DNA of 64,000 nt, taken from the NCBI RefSeq assembly GCF_016888135.1, contig NZ_JACSWB010000277.1, positions 1 through 64,000 of the forward strand, given 5' to 3'. The notes under the pieces are model-generated. The model saw only the letters and a list, made by a program, of their open reading frames with translations. It had not been told where the DNA came from and did no database searches. The position numbers and the translations under genes were made by a program. The DNA is from Leptolyngbya sp. CCY15150. GTDB lineage: Bacteria > Cyanobacteriota > Cyanobacteriia > RECH01. Positions 35,837-44,217 of this stretch are shown here, in pieces. Each line of letters begins with the position of its first letter. Position 1 is the stretch's first letter.

Positions 35837-36163
35837 ATGAATTCACACGTCAAAGTTGTTCAGCCAACCGGCATCTTAGATAGCACAAAAACTAACCAGT
35901 TTCGGGCTGAGATCAGTGAACTGGTGAATAGTGGCGCTAAGATTGTTCTCGTTAATCTGAAGGATATAACGTTTATCGATAGCTCAGGGCTGGGAGCCTT
36001 GGTCATCGCCTTAAAAACGGTGCGTTCAGCCGGAGGGCGCTTCTACATCTGCTCGATTAATGAACAGGTACGCATTTTGTTTGAGCTGACCAGTATGGAT
36101 CAGGTCTTTGAGGTGTATGACAACCAAGAAGCATTTGAGCAAGCGGTGCTATCCCCTAGCTGA
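35837..36163 (+). CDS. STAS-domain anti-sigma factor antagonist
   Basis: A 108-residue protein read from ATG 35837 (MNSHVKVVQPTGILD). It is a full-length STAS domain with the phosphorylation site in FIDSSGLGALVIALK. In partner-switching systems, the unphosphorylated antagonist binds the HATPase kinase and frees its target; the adjoining PP2C phosphatase would dephosphorylate the STAS Ser. An upstream GTG at 35750 would add 29 residues with no domain character. Convergent to the phosphatase gene. Confidence 0.88.
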   Translation: MNSHVKVVQPTGILDSTKTNQFRAEISELVNSGAKIVLVNLKDITFIDSSGLGALVIALKTVRSAGGRFYICSINEQVRILFELTSMDQVFEVYDNQEAFEQAVLSPS

Positions 36164-36377
36164 TCCCTAGGATCCCGCTGCTTGAGGGCAAGGGCGGCGC
36201 ACCCGACCAGCGATCGCCTTTCAAGATGATGAGGGTCTGTCGGTCTAGCGCTAATCTCTAGGGCTGGAGGGCGATCGCGTTCACTCTAGGTAAACCCTAG
36301 ATCTTCAGACGAGAGCGGCTGATATGGTGCCCTATCAACCAGCTGGGAGGATCTGGGGAGCGTGGGGAGCGATCGCC

Positions 36378-37520
36378 CTAGCCAAAGTTAATGCGCAGGA
36401 GCGAAAGATCGTCGTCGAATGAATCAACCTCGCTCTTCTCTTGCACCTGCTCCAGGATGACATCTAGGCTAGTGGTAATGGGTTCATCGGACAGCAGGGT
36501 TACAAAATCATCTAAGCCCCATGTTCCTCCCTTGAGCTGGCTGGCTTCAAAGGTTCCATCACTGAAGACATACAGGCTGCTGTTGCTGGGTACGTCATGA
36601 CGTTTGCTTTGAAAGGATGCATCGGGCAACATACCAATGGGCAATCCTGGGGTTTTTAAACGCTCAATGGTTCTTTTCCCCGAGGGGGCTTCATGGGTGG
36701 GCGTTGAAACTAAAATGGCGGGCGGATGACCAGCACTCGCATACATGAGCTGACGACGGGCTCGATTATAAACGCCATACCAAATGGTGAAATATTTTTC
36801 ATTTTGGTTGGTCATTTGAAAGGTGTCGTTCAGCGCTTTGAGCACATGATGGGGTTGATAAAAGTTGACATCAGGTAGGGATTGTGACCGTAATAAATTT
36901 AAAACTGCCGTGGATAGTAAGGTTGCTCCTAAGCCATGCCCAGAAACATCGAGCAAATAGATGACCAAATAATCAGGATCTAGCCAGTAATAGTCAAAGC
37001 AATCACCGCCTAATTGACTAGAGGGAATGAAGCGTGCATCGACTTGCACTAGACCCTTCAAGGGTTTCGGCAGGAGCGATCGCACGTAGTCTACGGCTTC
37101 AGATAGTTCAGACTCTAGGCACTGCTTTTGATACTGCAGGTCGCGGGTGAGCTGGCGTAGGCGTAGACCGGCCCGCACCCTTGCCTGTAGTTCAGCGATT
37201 TCGATGGGCTTGGCTAAAAAGTCATCTGCCCCGGTATCCAGTCCTTTGACTCGGTCTTCCAAACTTCCCCGCGCCGTCAACAAAATGAAGAAAATCGTCG
37301 AAAATGTAGGATCTCCCTTGACTTGCCGACAGACCTCTAGACCATCCACAATCGGCATCATCCAATCGCAAATGATCAAATCTGGGTGTATTTTCTTAAT
37401 TTGTTCAAGACCCTCTTGCCCATCAGATGCGATCGCAATTTCATACCCTTCCTTCTGTAGCGCCTTTTTTAGAAACAAGCGGATGATAGGGTCATCATCA
37501 ATAACCAAGATTTTTGACAT
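36378..37520 (-). CDS. Response regulator fused to SpoIIE/PP2C phosphatase
   Basis: The 380-residue protein starts MSKILVIDDDPIIRLFLKKA. The receiver domain (1-120) has the acidic pair DDD, the phospho-Asp in LIICDWMMP, a Thr in LLTARG and the Lys in FLAKPIE. After a coiled linker (125-150) comes a PP2C domain (about 170-380): QLGGDCFDYYWLDPDYLVIYLLDVSGHGLGA, then YASAGHPPAIL and FSDGTFE, the metal-binding Asp and Gly motifs. Phosphorylation by a histidine kinase should switch the phosphatase, as in RsbU-like proteins. A TTG two codons upstream is not used. Confidence 0.92.
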   Translation of the reverse strand: MSKILVIDDDPIIRLFLKKALQKEGYEIAIASDGQEGLEQIKKIHPDLIICDWMMPIVDGLEVCRQVKGDPTFSTIFFILLTARGSLEDRVKGLDTGADDFLAKPIEIAELQARVRAGLRLRQLTRDLQYQKQCLESELSEAVDYVRSLLPKPLKGLVQVDARFIPSSQLGGDCFDYYWLDPDYLVIYLLDVSGHGLGATLLSTAVLNLLRSQSLPDVNFYQPHHVLKALNDTFQMTNQNEKYFTIWYGVYNRARRQLMYASAGHPPAILVSTPTHEAPSGKRTIERLKTPGLPIGMLPDASFQSKRHDVPSNSSLYVFSDGTFEASQLKGGTWGLDDFVTLLSDEPITTSLDVILEQVQEKSEVDSFDDDLSLLRINFG

Positions 37521-37722
37521 GGGCAAGTTACACTTTCTTGCAAACAGAGCGTCTACCTTTCGTAAGGATTACAGCTTAAACTGTGGTGAATTATATAGAT
37601 AAATATGATGACACATTCAGTTGATTTAATCGAAGTCCCAAAATAGAATTAACGCTAGCAACATCCAAGAAAACTTAGAATGACCATTCGTAATCTTTAG
37701 ATTCACGGTTTCAGATCCACGC

Positions 37723-38289
37723 TTGGGGCATCGACATACGTTTGAAAAAAAACCAGAAAAACCGTCACTCATAGACTGGTCTTCTTGTGCAGATTTCACG
37801 TATTCTAAATCTAGCTATTTGAATCATAGGGAAATTCGGCAGTTGGACCTACTGAAGAGAGCACAAATTCAAGTATTAACTGATCTGGGTGCTCTGGCTC
37901 AAGTTTTATCATGGTTTGACCAGTTTAGTCACCCTCCGATTCCTCATGTGGTGTGGCTACAATGTCAGCTCATTCTAGCTGAAGGGTTTACCAATGCTGT
38001 GCGCCATGCCCACCGAGACTGCTCACCCGATACTCCAATTGAGATTGAAGTCACGATGTTAAGCGATGCCCTGGAGATTCGCATCTGGGATCAAGGGGAA
38101 CCCTTTGATCTAGAAACGAAACTCGCCACGATGCCCAAAGGAATGGACAAACATGCGGAGGGTGGGCGTGGCCTCAAGCTGATGCAGCGGATGTCGGATG
38201 TGCTGAAGTATTCCAGAACTGACGATCAGCGCAATTGCTTGCTTGCTGTTAAACGTTATACCCTAGAAAACGAGGCAAATCCAGAGTAA
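37723..38289 (+). CDS. HATPase anti-sigma/antagonist kinase (RsbW-like)
   Basis: It encodes up to 188 residues from a TTG at 37723; the start is uncertain, as no ATG precedes the domain. The GHKL ATPase domain has LILAEGFTNAVRHAH (N-box), IRIWDQGEPFDL (G1-like) and GGRGLKLMQRMSDVL (G2). Such kinases phosphorylate STAS antagonists and hold sigma factors or other targets. With the STAS, PP2C and Hpt genes it forms a signalling cluster. Divergent from the phosphatase gene. Confidence 0.82.
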   Translation: MGHRHTFEKKPEKPSLIDWSSCADFTYSKSSYLNHREIRQLDLLKRAQIQVLTDLGALAQVLSWFDQFSHPPIPHVVWLQCQLILAEGFTNAVRHAHRDCSPDTPIEIEVTMLSDALEIRIWDQGEPFDLETKLATMPKGMDKHAEGGRGLKLMQRMSDVLKYSRTDDQRNCLLAVKRYTLENEANPE

Positions 38290-38398
38290 CCCGCGATATT
38301 CCGCTCAACCGTCTGGGCGTTGAGCGGTTGCTTGCTCCTGCTAAAGCTCGCTAGCCTAGGGCACCGATGTGCCTATCTATGCTTCACCTATAGGACTC

Positions 38399-38827
38399 CT
38401 ACGGGCTCTGAGCGTCTTCATAGCCATCGACCGGATGAGGACGCTGCTGGCCGCGAACCCATGTTTGGAGTTGATGGGTGTGGGCAGCGATCGCTTCGTA
38501 GCAACGGTCTAGACCATCAGGTTGATGATGTTGGGCGTAAACTTCTAGTTGTTCAGCGCTGGTGTAGATGCCATGCACACCCACGTTAGCACTCGCTCCT
38601 TTGATGTAGTGAGCTAGCTTCTCAATTTCATCAAACTGTTGATGGGCGATCGCATGTTCTAAGGATATGAGATGCACGTCGGTGTCTTCTACAAAAAGAC
38701 CCAAAAGCTGCACTTCAAACTCTGGGTCAGAGTCAGAAAGCTGATGAAGATGTTCCCAGTCAATCTGCAGAATCAGCGAACACTGGGACGTTGATGGTGG
38801 GTTGGGTGGCTGGGAGCTAACGTTCAA
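38399..38827 (-). CDS. Histidine phosphotransfer (Hpt) domain protein
   Basis: A 142-residue helical protein. HYIKGASANVG is the Hpt motif (the His near residue 73 accepts phosphate), preceded by FVEDTDVHLISLEHAIAHQQFDEIEKLAHYIK. A disordered N-terminus and Gln/His-rich tail flank the domain. It would relay phosphate between a hybrid kinase and the receiver-PP2C protein of this cluster; the direct partners are not proven. Convergent with the HATPase gene. Confidence 0.85.
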   Translation of the reverse strand: MNVSSQPPNPPSTSQCSLILQIDWEHLHQLSDSDPEFEVQLLGLFVEDTDVHLISLEHAIAHQQFDEIEKLAHYIKGASANVGVHGIYTSAEQLEVYAQHHQPDGLDRCYEAIAAHTHQLQTWVRGQQRPHPVDGYEDAQSP

Positions 38828-39084
38828 GAGTTACTGTACACATACTCGACGGCGGGGGCACGAACCATCAGACCATGGGTTGTCTGAGGTTACCTGGTGG
38901 GAATCACTGAAGATGATCGATCCACGAGAATGAAGCAGTGACGATGCAAGAGGTTCGCCCGTTATTGTAGTCGAGATGGGCGATCGCTTCCAAATCGTTG
39001 CTAAAAACTCAGCATGTCTCTTTTGTCCTGGCAGCTTGTCCAACCGGCCAAATCTTGCCCGAGGGAATAAGCTTGTCCAGGAAG

Positions 39085-40929
39085 CTATTGACAAGGATCT
39101 GCAGAAACAGTTTGGGGTACTAGCCCAACAATATGGGGAACGGGACGTGGCTCGTATCCCACCAGAGATGCCCCTTCATAGGACAAGGATGTACTGGCTC
39201 CTGAATCTAGCATAACGGCGTTGTAGAGCCCTAGGTTGGCTAGAATTTCCCCGAGATGAATCGAGTCTACAAAATCGTGAGAGACGCCGACAACTGGCTG
39301 CCCGGCTTGGTTAATGCCCCAAAAGGCACGATGACGTTTGGCATCAAAATCAAAGAGGCCAACAAAGGTTTCGGCGGGCTGGGGCTGTCCGTCGCGCACG
39401 AGCCAAGCCGCTGCAATAAAGGCATCGGTGATGTCAGGCATCTCGGACTGAATGCCGTCTAGGGAGTTATGGGCATCAGGGTTGAAGGGAAGGAACTGGA
39501 TGCTGGTAGGGCTAATCATCACCAGCGGGCGGTTGGTCAATCGATAGATATCATTGCGATCGCCTGGGATAAACTGCTGGGTGTTTTGGCTGTAGACGGG
39601 GCCGATCATCTGGTTGGAGTCTAGATATTCCAACGAAAAGAAGCCTCCATCGACGGCGGCAACAATATCGGTATTGGCAATGATGTCTTGAACCTGATAG
39701 CGGCTATCGGCGTGAACGGTGATGGGTTTGCCGCCTGTAATAAGCGTGAGGGGAATGTCGTCTACGGTATGTTGTTGCTTGATAATGGGCGCGGTAAAGT
39801 CCATCGTGCCCTCAAAGGACTGCAAGGGCGCGCCGCCCCAGGCTTGGTCGAGCACGTCTTCAAGTTGGGATTGTCCTAGGCGAGCGATCGCCAACAGGTT
39901 GTCGGATTCTCCGGCAAGCAAGTCTTCGGTATTGCTCATGGTCAGGGCAGCGAAAAAGCCTGCCTCGCTGACTAGTTCGGCAACCTGATCATTGTAATTC
40001 CCTTCTGGATAGGTGAAATAGTCAATGGGGATGCCCAAGCGTTCTTCTAGCTCTTGCTTAGAACCAGCAATTTCTTGGCGGGCCTCTTCTAGCGAAAGGT
40101 TTCGCAAATCGGCGGGATGGGTGATGCTATGGGCAGCGATCGTCACCAGTGGATCGGCGGCCATCTGCTCAAGTTGCTCCCAATCTAGGCCCGGCCGCCC
40201 ATGATCTCGTCCAACTTTATAGGTATAGACAGAAAACAGGCCTGGATAGCCATAGTCTTGGAGCAGCGGCCAAACGTAGTCATGGTGACCAAGATAGCCA
40301 TCATCAAAGGTTAGTAAAATGGGTTTCTCAGGCAGGGGTAGACCGGTGCGCAGATGGTTGACCAGTTGATCCATGCTGACGGGAGTGAGGCCATGGTCGC
40401 GAATCAGTTGGAGATGGGCTTCAAACTCCTCTGGGGTGACATCAAAGAAAACGTCTTTCTCTGCCAAAATATCGTGGTACATGATCACCGGTACGTTGGC
40501 GAGGCGGGCGCGATCGTGGATCTCTGGCCAAGGACTAGGATTGAGCTGGGCCATCCACTGTGGGGCGGCCGTTGTGACTAAGGGCTCTATGGAACTCTGG
40601 GGCTGCTCGACCCATTCAACCAGTTGCAGGATTGTTTGGGTCACTGTTTGCACAGACAAGGGTGACGGGGCCTGGCACTGTTGACCGAGATTCACCGTTG
40701 GTGCGTCTGGGTTGACTGGCACATCCGTGGATATATCCGTGGACGTTGTTGTAGGGCTGTCGTTGAGCGATCGCCCTTCAGCACGTTGGGCCTGTACTGG
40801 CGTCGATGGCCACGATTGGGTACTCCCGATTGCCACGGTGCTGGCAATGGCTAGAAGTAGAATCTGTCGTCGCCAAGGTTGGCGTAGGCAAGAGGTTAGG
40901 GACTGCATCCAGTCAGCGGGCATGGTCAT
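39085..40929 (-). CDS. Polysaccharide deacetylase fused to phosphodiester glycosidase-like domain
   Basis: It encodes 614 residues from ATG 40929 (an ATG two codons on is possible) with an N-terminal hydrophobic signal (QILLLAIASTVAIGSTQ). The NodB domain (about residues 150-330) has NVPVIMYHDIL, LTFDDGYLGHHDYVWPLL and AAHSITHPADL, the metal site D and H-x-x-x-H. The C-terminal half (about 395-610) resembles NAGPA/DUF2233: VAAVDGGFFSLEYLDSNQMIG and VMLDSGASTSLSYEG. The pair would act on extracellular glycans. Rare combination; family membership of both halves is inferred. Confidence 0.85.
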   Translation of the reverse strand: MTMPADWMQSLTSCLRQPWRRQILLLAIASTVAIGSTQSWPSTPVQAQRAEGRSLNDSPTTTSTDISTDVPVNPDAPTVNLGQQCQAPSPLSVQTVTQTILQLVEWVEQPQSSIEPLVTTAAPQWMAQLNPSPWPEIHDRARLANVPVIMYHDILAEKDVFFDVTPEEFEAHLQLIRDHGLTPVSMDQLVNHLRTGLPLPEKPILLTFDDGYLGHHDYVWPLLQDYGYPGLFSVYTYKVGRDHGRPGLDWEQLEQMAADPLVTIAAHSITHPADLRNLSLEEARQEIAGSKQELEERLGIPIDYFTYPEGNYNDQVAELVSEAGFFAALTMSNTEDLLAGESDNLLAIARLGQSQLEDVLDQAWGGAPLQSFEGTMDFTAPIIKQQHTVDDIPLTLITGGKPITVHADSRYQVQDIIANTDIVAAVDGGFFSLEYLDSNQMIGPVYSQNTQQFIPGDRNDIYRLTNRPLVMISPTSIQFLPFNPDAHNSLDGIQSEMPDITDAFIAAAWLVRDGQPQPAETFVGLFDFDAKRHRAFWGINQAGQPVVGVSHDFVDSIHLGEILANLGLYNAVMLDSGASTSLSYEGASLVGYEPRPVPHIVGLVPQTVSADPCQ

Positions 40930-41365
40930 AGGTTGTCTGGGTGGGAGTCGCACTCTCGATAGGGATTAGTGTAGGTGTCAGATCTGGTCATACGGGCTCA
41001 CGCAGGCAGCATCCGCCCAGTGTGACCAACGGGTGAAAAGACAGGTAAAACGTTGTGTAGACGTGCTTCTTATAGACATACCGCTACAACGTTAACGCTA
41101 GATAAAGTAATTTGACCACGATGGTGGAGATGGTCGGTGGACAGGTAGGCTCCGGCTTTCAGGGCGCATCGAATCTACGACGATCCTCGGGAACCTCTAT
41201 CCGCCTAACGAATGGGGAGGCGGAGTATAGATCTCACGGTGTCCCTGCAAGGCCAGCATCGGGAGGATGTCACGCAACAAAAGATGAAAAATTTTCGAGA
41301 CTATGGGGCGATCGCCCTCCTAGAGGCTAGAGTTGGGGTAAACCCATTCAGCCATTAAAGAAATC
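40930..41365. other. Spacer with an imperfect hairpin
   Basis: No gene is supported. CCGCCT...AGGCGG with flanking TCTAT/TATAGA forms an imperfect hairpin around 41198-41232. An open stretch at 41112-41330 has no recognisable features. Confidence 0.35.
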
Positions 41366-41824
41366 ATGACAGTCTATCAAGAAGATGTGTCTGAAACCAT
41401 GAACCAGACGACCCTTTCGACCAGCTATGTAGATGTGATTGAAACCGTCATCTCTAGCCTAGAGGAAGACCAGAGCGCGATGGTTAGCCATACTGACGAT
41501 GGCGATCTATGGAAGTTTCAGTACGGTACGGTGGAAGTCTTTGTGTTGCTCACGGGCAACAAGGAAGATGATCTGTTCAAAGTCTGGGCGACGGTGATGG
41601 ATCTGCCTGCCAAGGATGAACCAGGGCTGATGCGCAGACTGCTGGAAAAAAACTGGTCTGAAACCCTAGAAGCCAGTTTTGGTATTGTCAATCAGCAGGT
41701 GGTGGCGCTAGCGAGCCGCACAGTGGCCGATCTCTCACCTGCGGAAATTTCCCGCAATATCACGATTGTGGCAACCATTGCCGATGAGAACGACGAAATA
41801 CTCAAGGAAGAGTTTGGCGGTTAG
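41366..41824 (+). CDS. YbjN-domain protein
   Basis: The 152-residue protein has a YbjN/type III chaperone-like fold: VDVIETVISSLEEDQSAMVSHTDDGDLWKFQYGTVEVFVLL, then KVWATVMDLPAKDEPGLMRRLLEKNWSETLEASFGIVNQQVVALASRTVADLSPAEISRNITIVATIADENDEIL. It is cytosolic, acidic and common in cyanobacteria, without an established role. AAAGAAA lies nine bases upstream of the ATG. Terminated with the downstream hairpin at 41908. Confidence 0.78.
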   Translation: MTVYQEDVSETMNQTTLSTSYVDVIETVISSLEEDQSAMVSHTDDGDLWKFQYGTVEVFVLLTGNKEDDLFKVWATVMDLPAKDEPGLMRRLLEKNWSETLEASFGIVNQQVVALASRTVADLSPAEISRNITIVATIADENDEILKEEFGG

Positions 41825-41844
41825 GCTATTCACTCAAGATGGGC

Positions 41845-41873
41845 TTGCCTAGATGAGTTCACTATAGTACAAT
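41845..41873 (+). promoter_or_regulatory. Near-consensus promoter in front of a candidate sRNA
   Basis: TTGCCT (41845-41850) and TACAAT (41868-41873) are separated by exactly 17 bases, an optimal spacing for the housekeeping sigma factor. Transcription would begin near 41880, upstream of a terminator only about 55 bases on and about 200 bases before the next gene. Confidence 0.55.
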
Positions 41874-41879
41874 TGAACT

Positions 41880-41933
41880 AAAGACACATTGATTCTAGAG
41901 TTGTACGGCAGTCCACCTATGGGCTGCTTTTTT
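41880..41933 (+). ncRNA. Candidate small RNA, about 55 nt
   Basis: It begins at the expected start of the TTGCCT-N17-TACAAT promoter and ends in a strong intrinsic terminator. The 5' part AAAGACACATTGATTC is unstructured and could act as seed; the only stem is the terminator itself. It lies between ybjN and an unknown conserved gene. It does not show the ACUCCUCACAC motif of Yfr1. The alternative is that the promoter serves the gene at 42083 with readthrough. Confidence 0.45.
41908..41933 (+). terminator. Rho-independent terminator
   Basis: GCAGTCCA (41908-41915) pairs with TGGGCTGC (41920-41927; one G-U pair), with a four-base loop and T6 (41928-41933). It ends the ybjN transcript or the candidate sRNA. 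Confidence 0.85.
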
Positions 41934-42082
41934 ATGAGCGATCGCCCTTGCCAAGTCCTGTGGGACAATAGCCCAGGATCGACGAAGGAGGCGCATGGCC
42001 TAAATAGTGCGCCTCCATATTAGAATAAAAGAGCTAGCAAGCAATACAGATGTACTTATCTTGACGTCAGGTCGTTTCACCT

Positions 42083-42559
42083 ATGGTTCAATACACCCTC
42101 ACTCAAAGCCCTGAGATCATCCTATCGGTGCCCGGCAAGGATTCTCAAAAAGCACGCAACAAGGCGATGGAACAACTGATGGAATTAATGGATGAGGGCA
42201 AGCTCCCCACCGAGCTGTCGAATGGATTTAGTCCTAGCGAATTCATTGAAGTCAAAGAGCCGGAGGTGACGCCCTCGGATGATGAGGACGCTATTACCCA
42301 TGCTGTGCAGGTGCTCAACAATCTGGCTACGCTGAAAATGAAGGTGCAGTCCTCGCGGGAGGAGGCCATGGCGATTCGTACCCAGATCGATAAGCTGTTC
42401 AGTGACGCGCTGGTGACGGAAGAAGAACTCACGGATCTCAAGCAGGGTTTTAAGGTGCTGAAAACCTTTGCCCAAAGCAATGTGCGCTACCGAGAAGCTC
42501 GGGCTCAGGCAGAAGAGGCCCGCACCATTCTCGATCGCGCTCTGAAAAGTGGTGACTAG
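42083..42559 (+). CDS. Conserved cyanobacterial-type helical protein, unknown
   Basis: The 158-residue protein starts MVQYTLTQSPEIILSVPGKD; its first third is acidic with mixed strands (PTELSNGFSPSEFIEVKE), and the rest is coiled-coil-like (NNLATLKMKVQSSREEAMAIRTQIDKLFSD; VRYREARAQAEEARTILDRAL). Cytosolic; function unknown. Its stop overlaps the convergent lnt stop by 4 bases. Confidence 0.72.
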   Translation: MVQYTLTQSPEIILSVPGKDSQKARNKAMEQLMELMDEGKLPTELSNGFSPSEFIEVKEPEVTPSDDEDAITHAVQVLNNLATLKMKVQSSREEAMAIRTQIDKLFSDALVTEEELTDLKQGFKVLKTFAQSNVRYREARAQAEEARTILDRALKSGD

Positions 42560-44217
42560 GATCTAAGGGGCGATCGCTTTCGGTTCCTCAGCTCCCATAG
42601 CGAAAGGGCGATCGCTCCTAGCCCCAGGGCCGGCGTCAACCAGTTGCCCCAGCGTACGTAGAGGGTTCGGGTTTGGCGACGATAGACGGTGTGGGCATGA
42701 AGTTCATAGGTGTTGATGCCAGACATCCAAAGGGTATGGCCATGGGCATCAACGATGCCGGAGTAGCCGGTGTTGGTAGCTCGTACGGCCCAGCGATCGC
42801 TTTCGATGGCTCGCATCACGTCTTGGGCATGGTGCTGCATCGGCATTGATGCTGCATAGTGGGCATTGTTCGAGGCCGTGAGGATCAACTGGCCGCCTTG
42901 GGCTGTCTGCTGCTGAAAGTGCTGAGGAAAGGCTGATTCATAGCAAATGCCGACTGTCATCAGACCCCAAGGCGTGTCAAATCTGGGGCGCAAATCACCG
43001 GCAATCATGCGGGCATCGAGGGGCGATAGGCGGTTGATGATGCTTCCTAGCCAACGCTCGAAGGGAATATATTCGCCTAGGGGTACCAGCCGCGCCTTGC
43101 GATATTCGCTGTAGGTGCGCCCATCGCCTAAGACGGTGAACAAGCTGTTGGCAATGTCGCCCCCCTCGCCGCCAAAGGCTCCTAGCCAGATGGGGGTTTG
43201 CTGTTCTACCACGGCTTGGTAGAGCGAGGTGCGGGTATGTAGGGGACTTGTCCACACCGTGGGCAGGGCAGTTTCTGGGGTCAACACCACATCAACCCCC
43301 TGCTCAGATAGGGTTTCATAGCCTGTGGTGTAGCCTGCGATCGCCCGTCGCCAACCTTCGTCGTAGAGCTTGATGGTATTGGGAATATTGCCTTGAATGA
43401 TGCCAACCTTCAGGGCCGCATCGGGGGCATCTTGGAGGGGCTGGATGTAAAGCCCGCCGCCGATCAGGTGGGCGCTGACCAAGAGGGCGATCGCTCCTAG
43501 TCCATAGGTTCGTGCAGCGGGACGGGCCTGGGGCGATCGCCAAGCGATCACCGCGTAGGCCAGAGCACCATTGACGCCGACGAGGACAGCGGTGATCGTC
43601 CAAGGGCCAGAGATCTGACCAAGATGCAGCAGCGGTAGATTATAGGGGCTTTGGCTATAGGCGATCGCTGACCAATAGAGCACTCCTCGGCTCCAGATCC
43701 ATTCAATGGCGCACCAGAACACAACGCCCCAAAGTATGGAGAGCCATGGTCGAGGCTGTAGCCATCGCAAGATTAAGGTTTGAGCGATCGCCCAAGCGAC
43801 GGTGATCCCTGCCCCCCAGAGAGTAATGAGCAGCCAACAGACGAGGGCGATGGTGATACTGGCCAGCCAAGGTACGCCCATCCAGGTCATGGGATGCACG
43901 CCGGTAATCCAGGCTAGGGCTAGGCCGTGATAGCCTACGCCCCAGGCTAGACCTAGGGCAGCGGCCTGGCGGAGGTTGGAGCCCATGGAGGTAGACTGGC
44001 GCGATCGCTGATACACCACCCACCAAAGGGGGGCGATCGCTACCCAAGCTAGCCCATACATCCCCACGGGAACCGGCGTCAGCCCCATCACCAGCCCCCC
44101 GATCGCCGCAACGATCAGGAGGTGATGTTGCCCCAACCAAGACCCGATGCGGGGAGGCCATAAGCCAGACCGGTCAGTCTTAGTCGGGACTGTCGTTGGT
44201 TTCATCCTCTGTCGCAT
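42556..44217 (-). CDS. lnt: Apolipoprotein N-acyltransferase
   Basis: The 553-residue membrane enzyme acylates the N-terminal Cys of lipoproteins. Several hydrophobic helices occupy residues 30-250. The periplasmic carbon-nitrogen hydrolase domain carries the catalytic triad Glu ([12 protein letters not shown]), Lys ([16 protein letters not shown]) and Cys ([10 protein letters not shown]), and a final C-terminal helix follows. Its start region overlaps the 3' end of gyrA by 38 bases; an ATG at 44205 would shorten that overlap by 12. The window also encodes probable substrates (PsbP-like, LprI-like and ABC binding lipoproteins). Confidence 0.92.
   Translation of the reverse strand: MRQRMKPTTVPTKTDRSGLWPPRIGSWLGQHHLLIVAAIGGLVMGLTPVPVGMYGLAWVAIAPLWWVVYQRSRQSTSMGSNLRQAAALGLAWGVGYHGLALAWITGVHPMTWMGVPWLASITIALVCWLLITLWGAGITVAWAIAQTLILRWLQPRPWLSILWGVVFWCAIEWIWSRGVLYWSAIAYSQSPYNLPLLHLGQISGPWTITAVLVGVNGALAYAVIAWRSPQARPAARTYGLGAIALLVSAHLIGGGLYIQPLQDAPDAALKVGIIQGNIPNTIKLYDEGWRRAIAGYTTGYETLSEQGVDVVLTPETALPTVWTSPLHTRTSLYQAVVEQQTPIWLGAFGGEGGDIANSLFTVLGDGRTYSEYRKARLVPLGEYIPFERWLGSIINRLSPLDARMIAGDLRPRFDTPWGLMTVGICYESAFPQHFQQQTAQGGQLILTASNNAHYAASMPMQHHAQDVMRAIESDRWAVRATNTGYSGIVDAHGHTLWMSGINTYELHAHTVYRRQTRTLYVRWGNWLTPALGLGAIALSLWELRNRKRSPLRS

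Noticed and set aside
35837-38827. Operon of signalling genes
   Set aside because: The genes alternate in strand, so they are a cluster, not one transcript.
42145-42480. 111-codon minus-strand frame inside the gene at 42083
   Set aside because: Shadow of the plus-strand coding sequence, Ser-rich and without family features.
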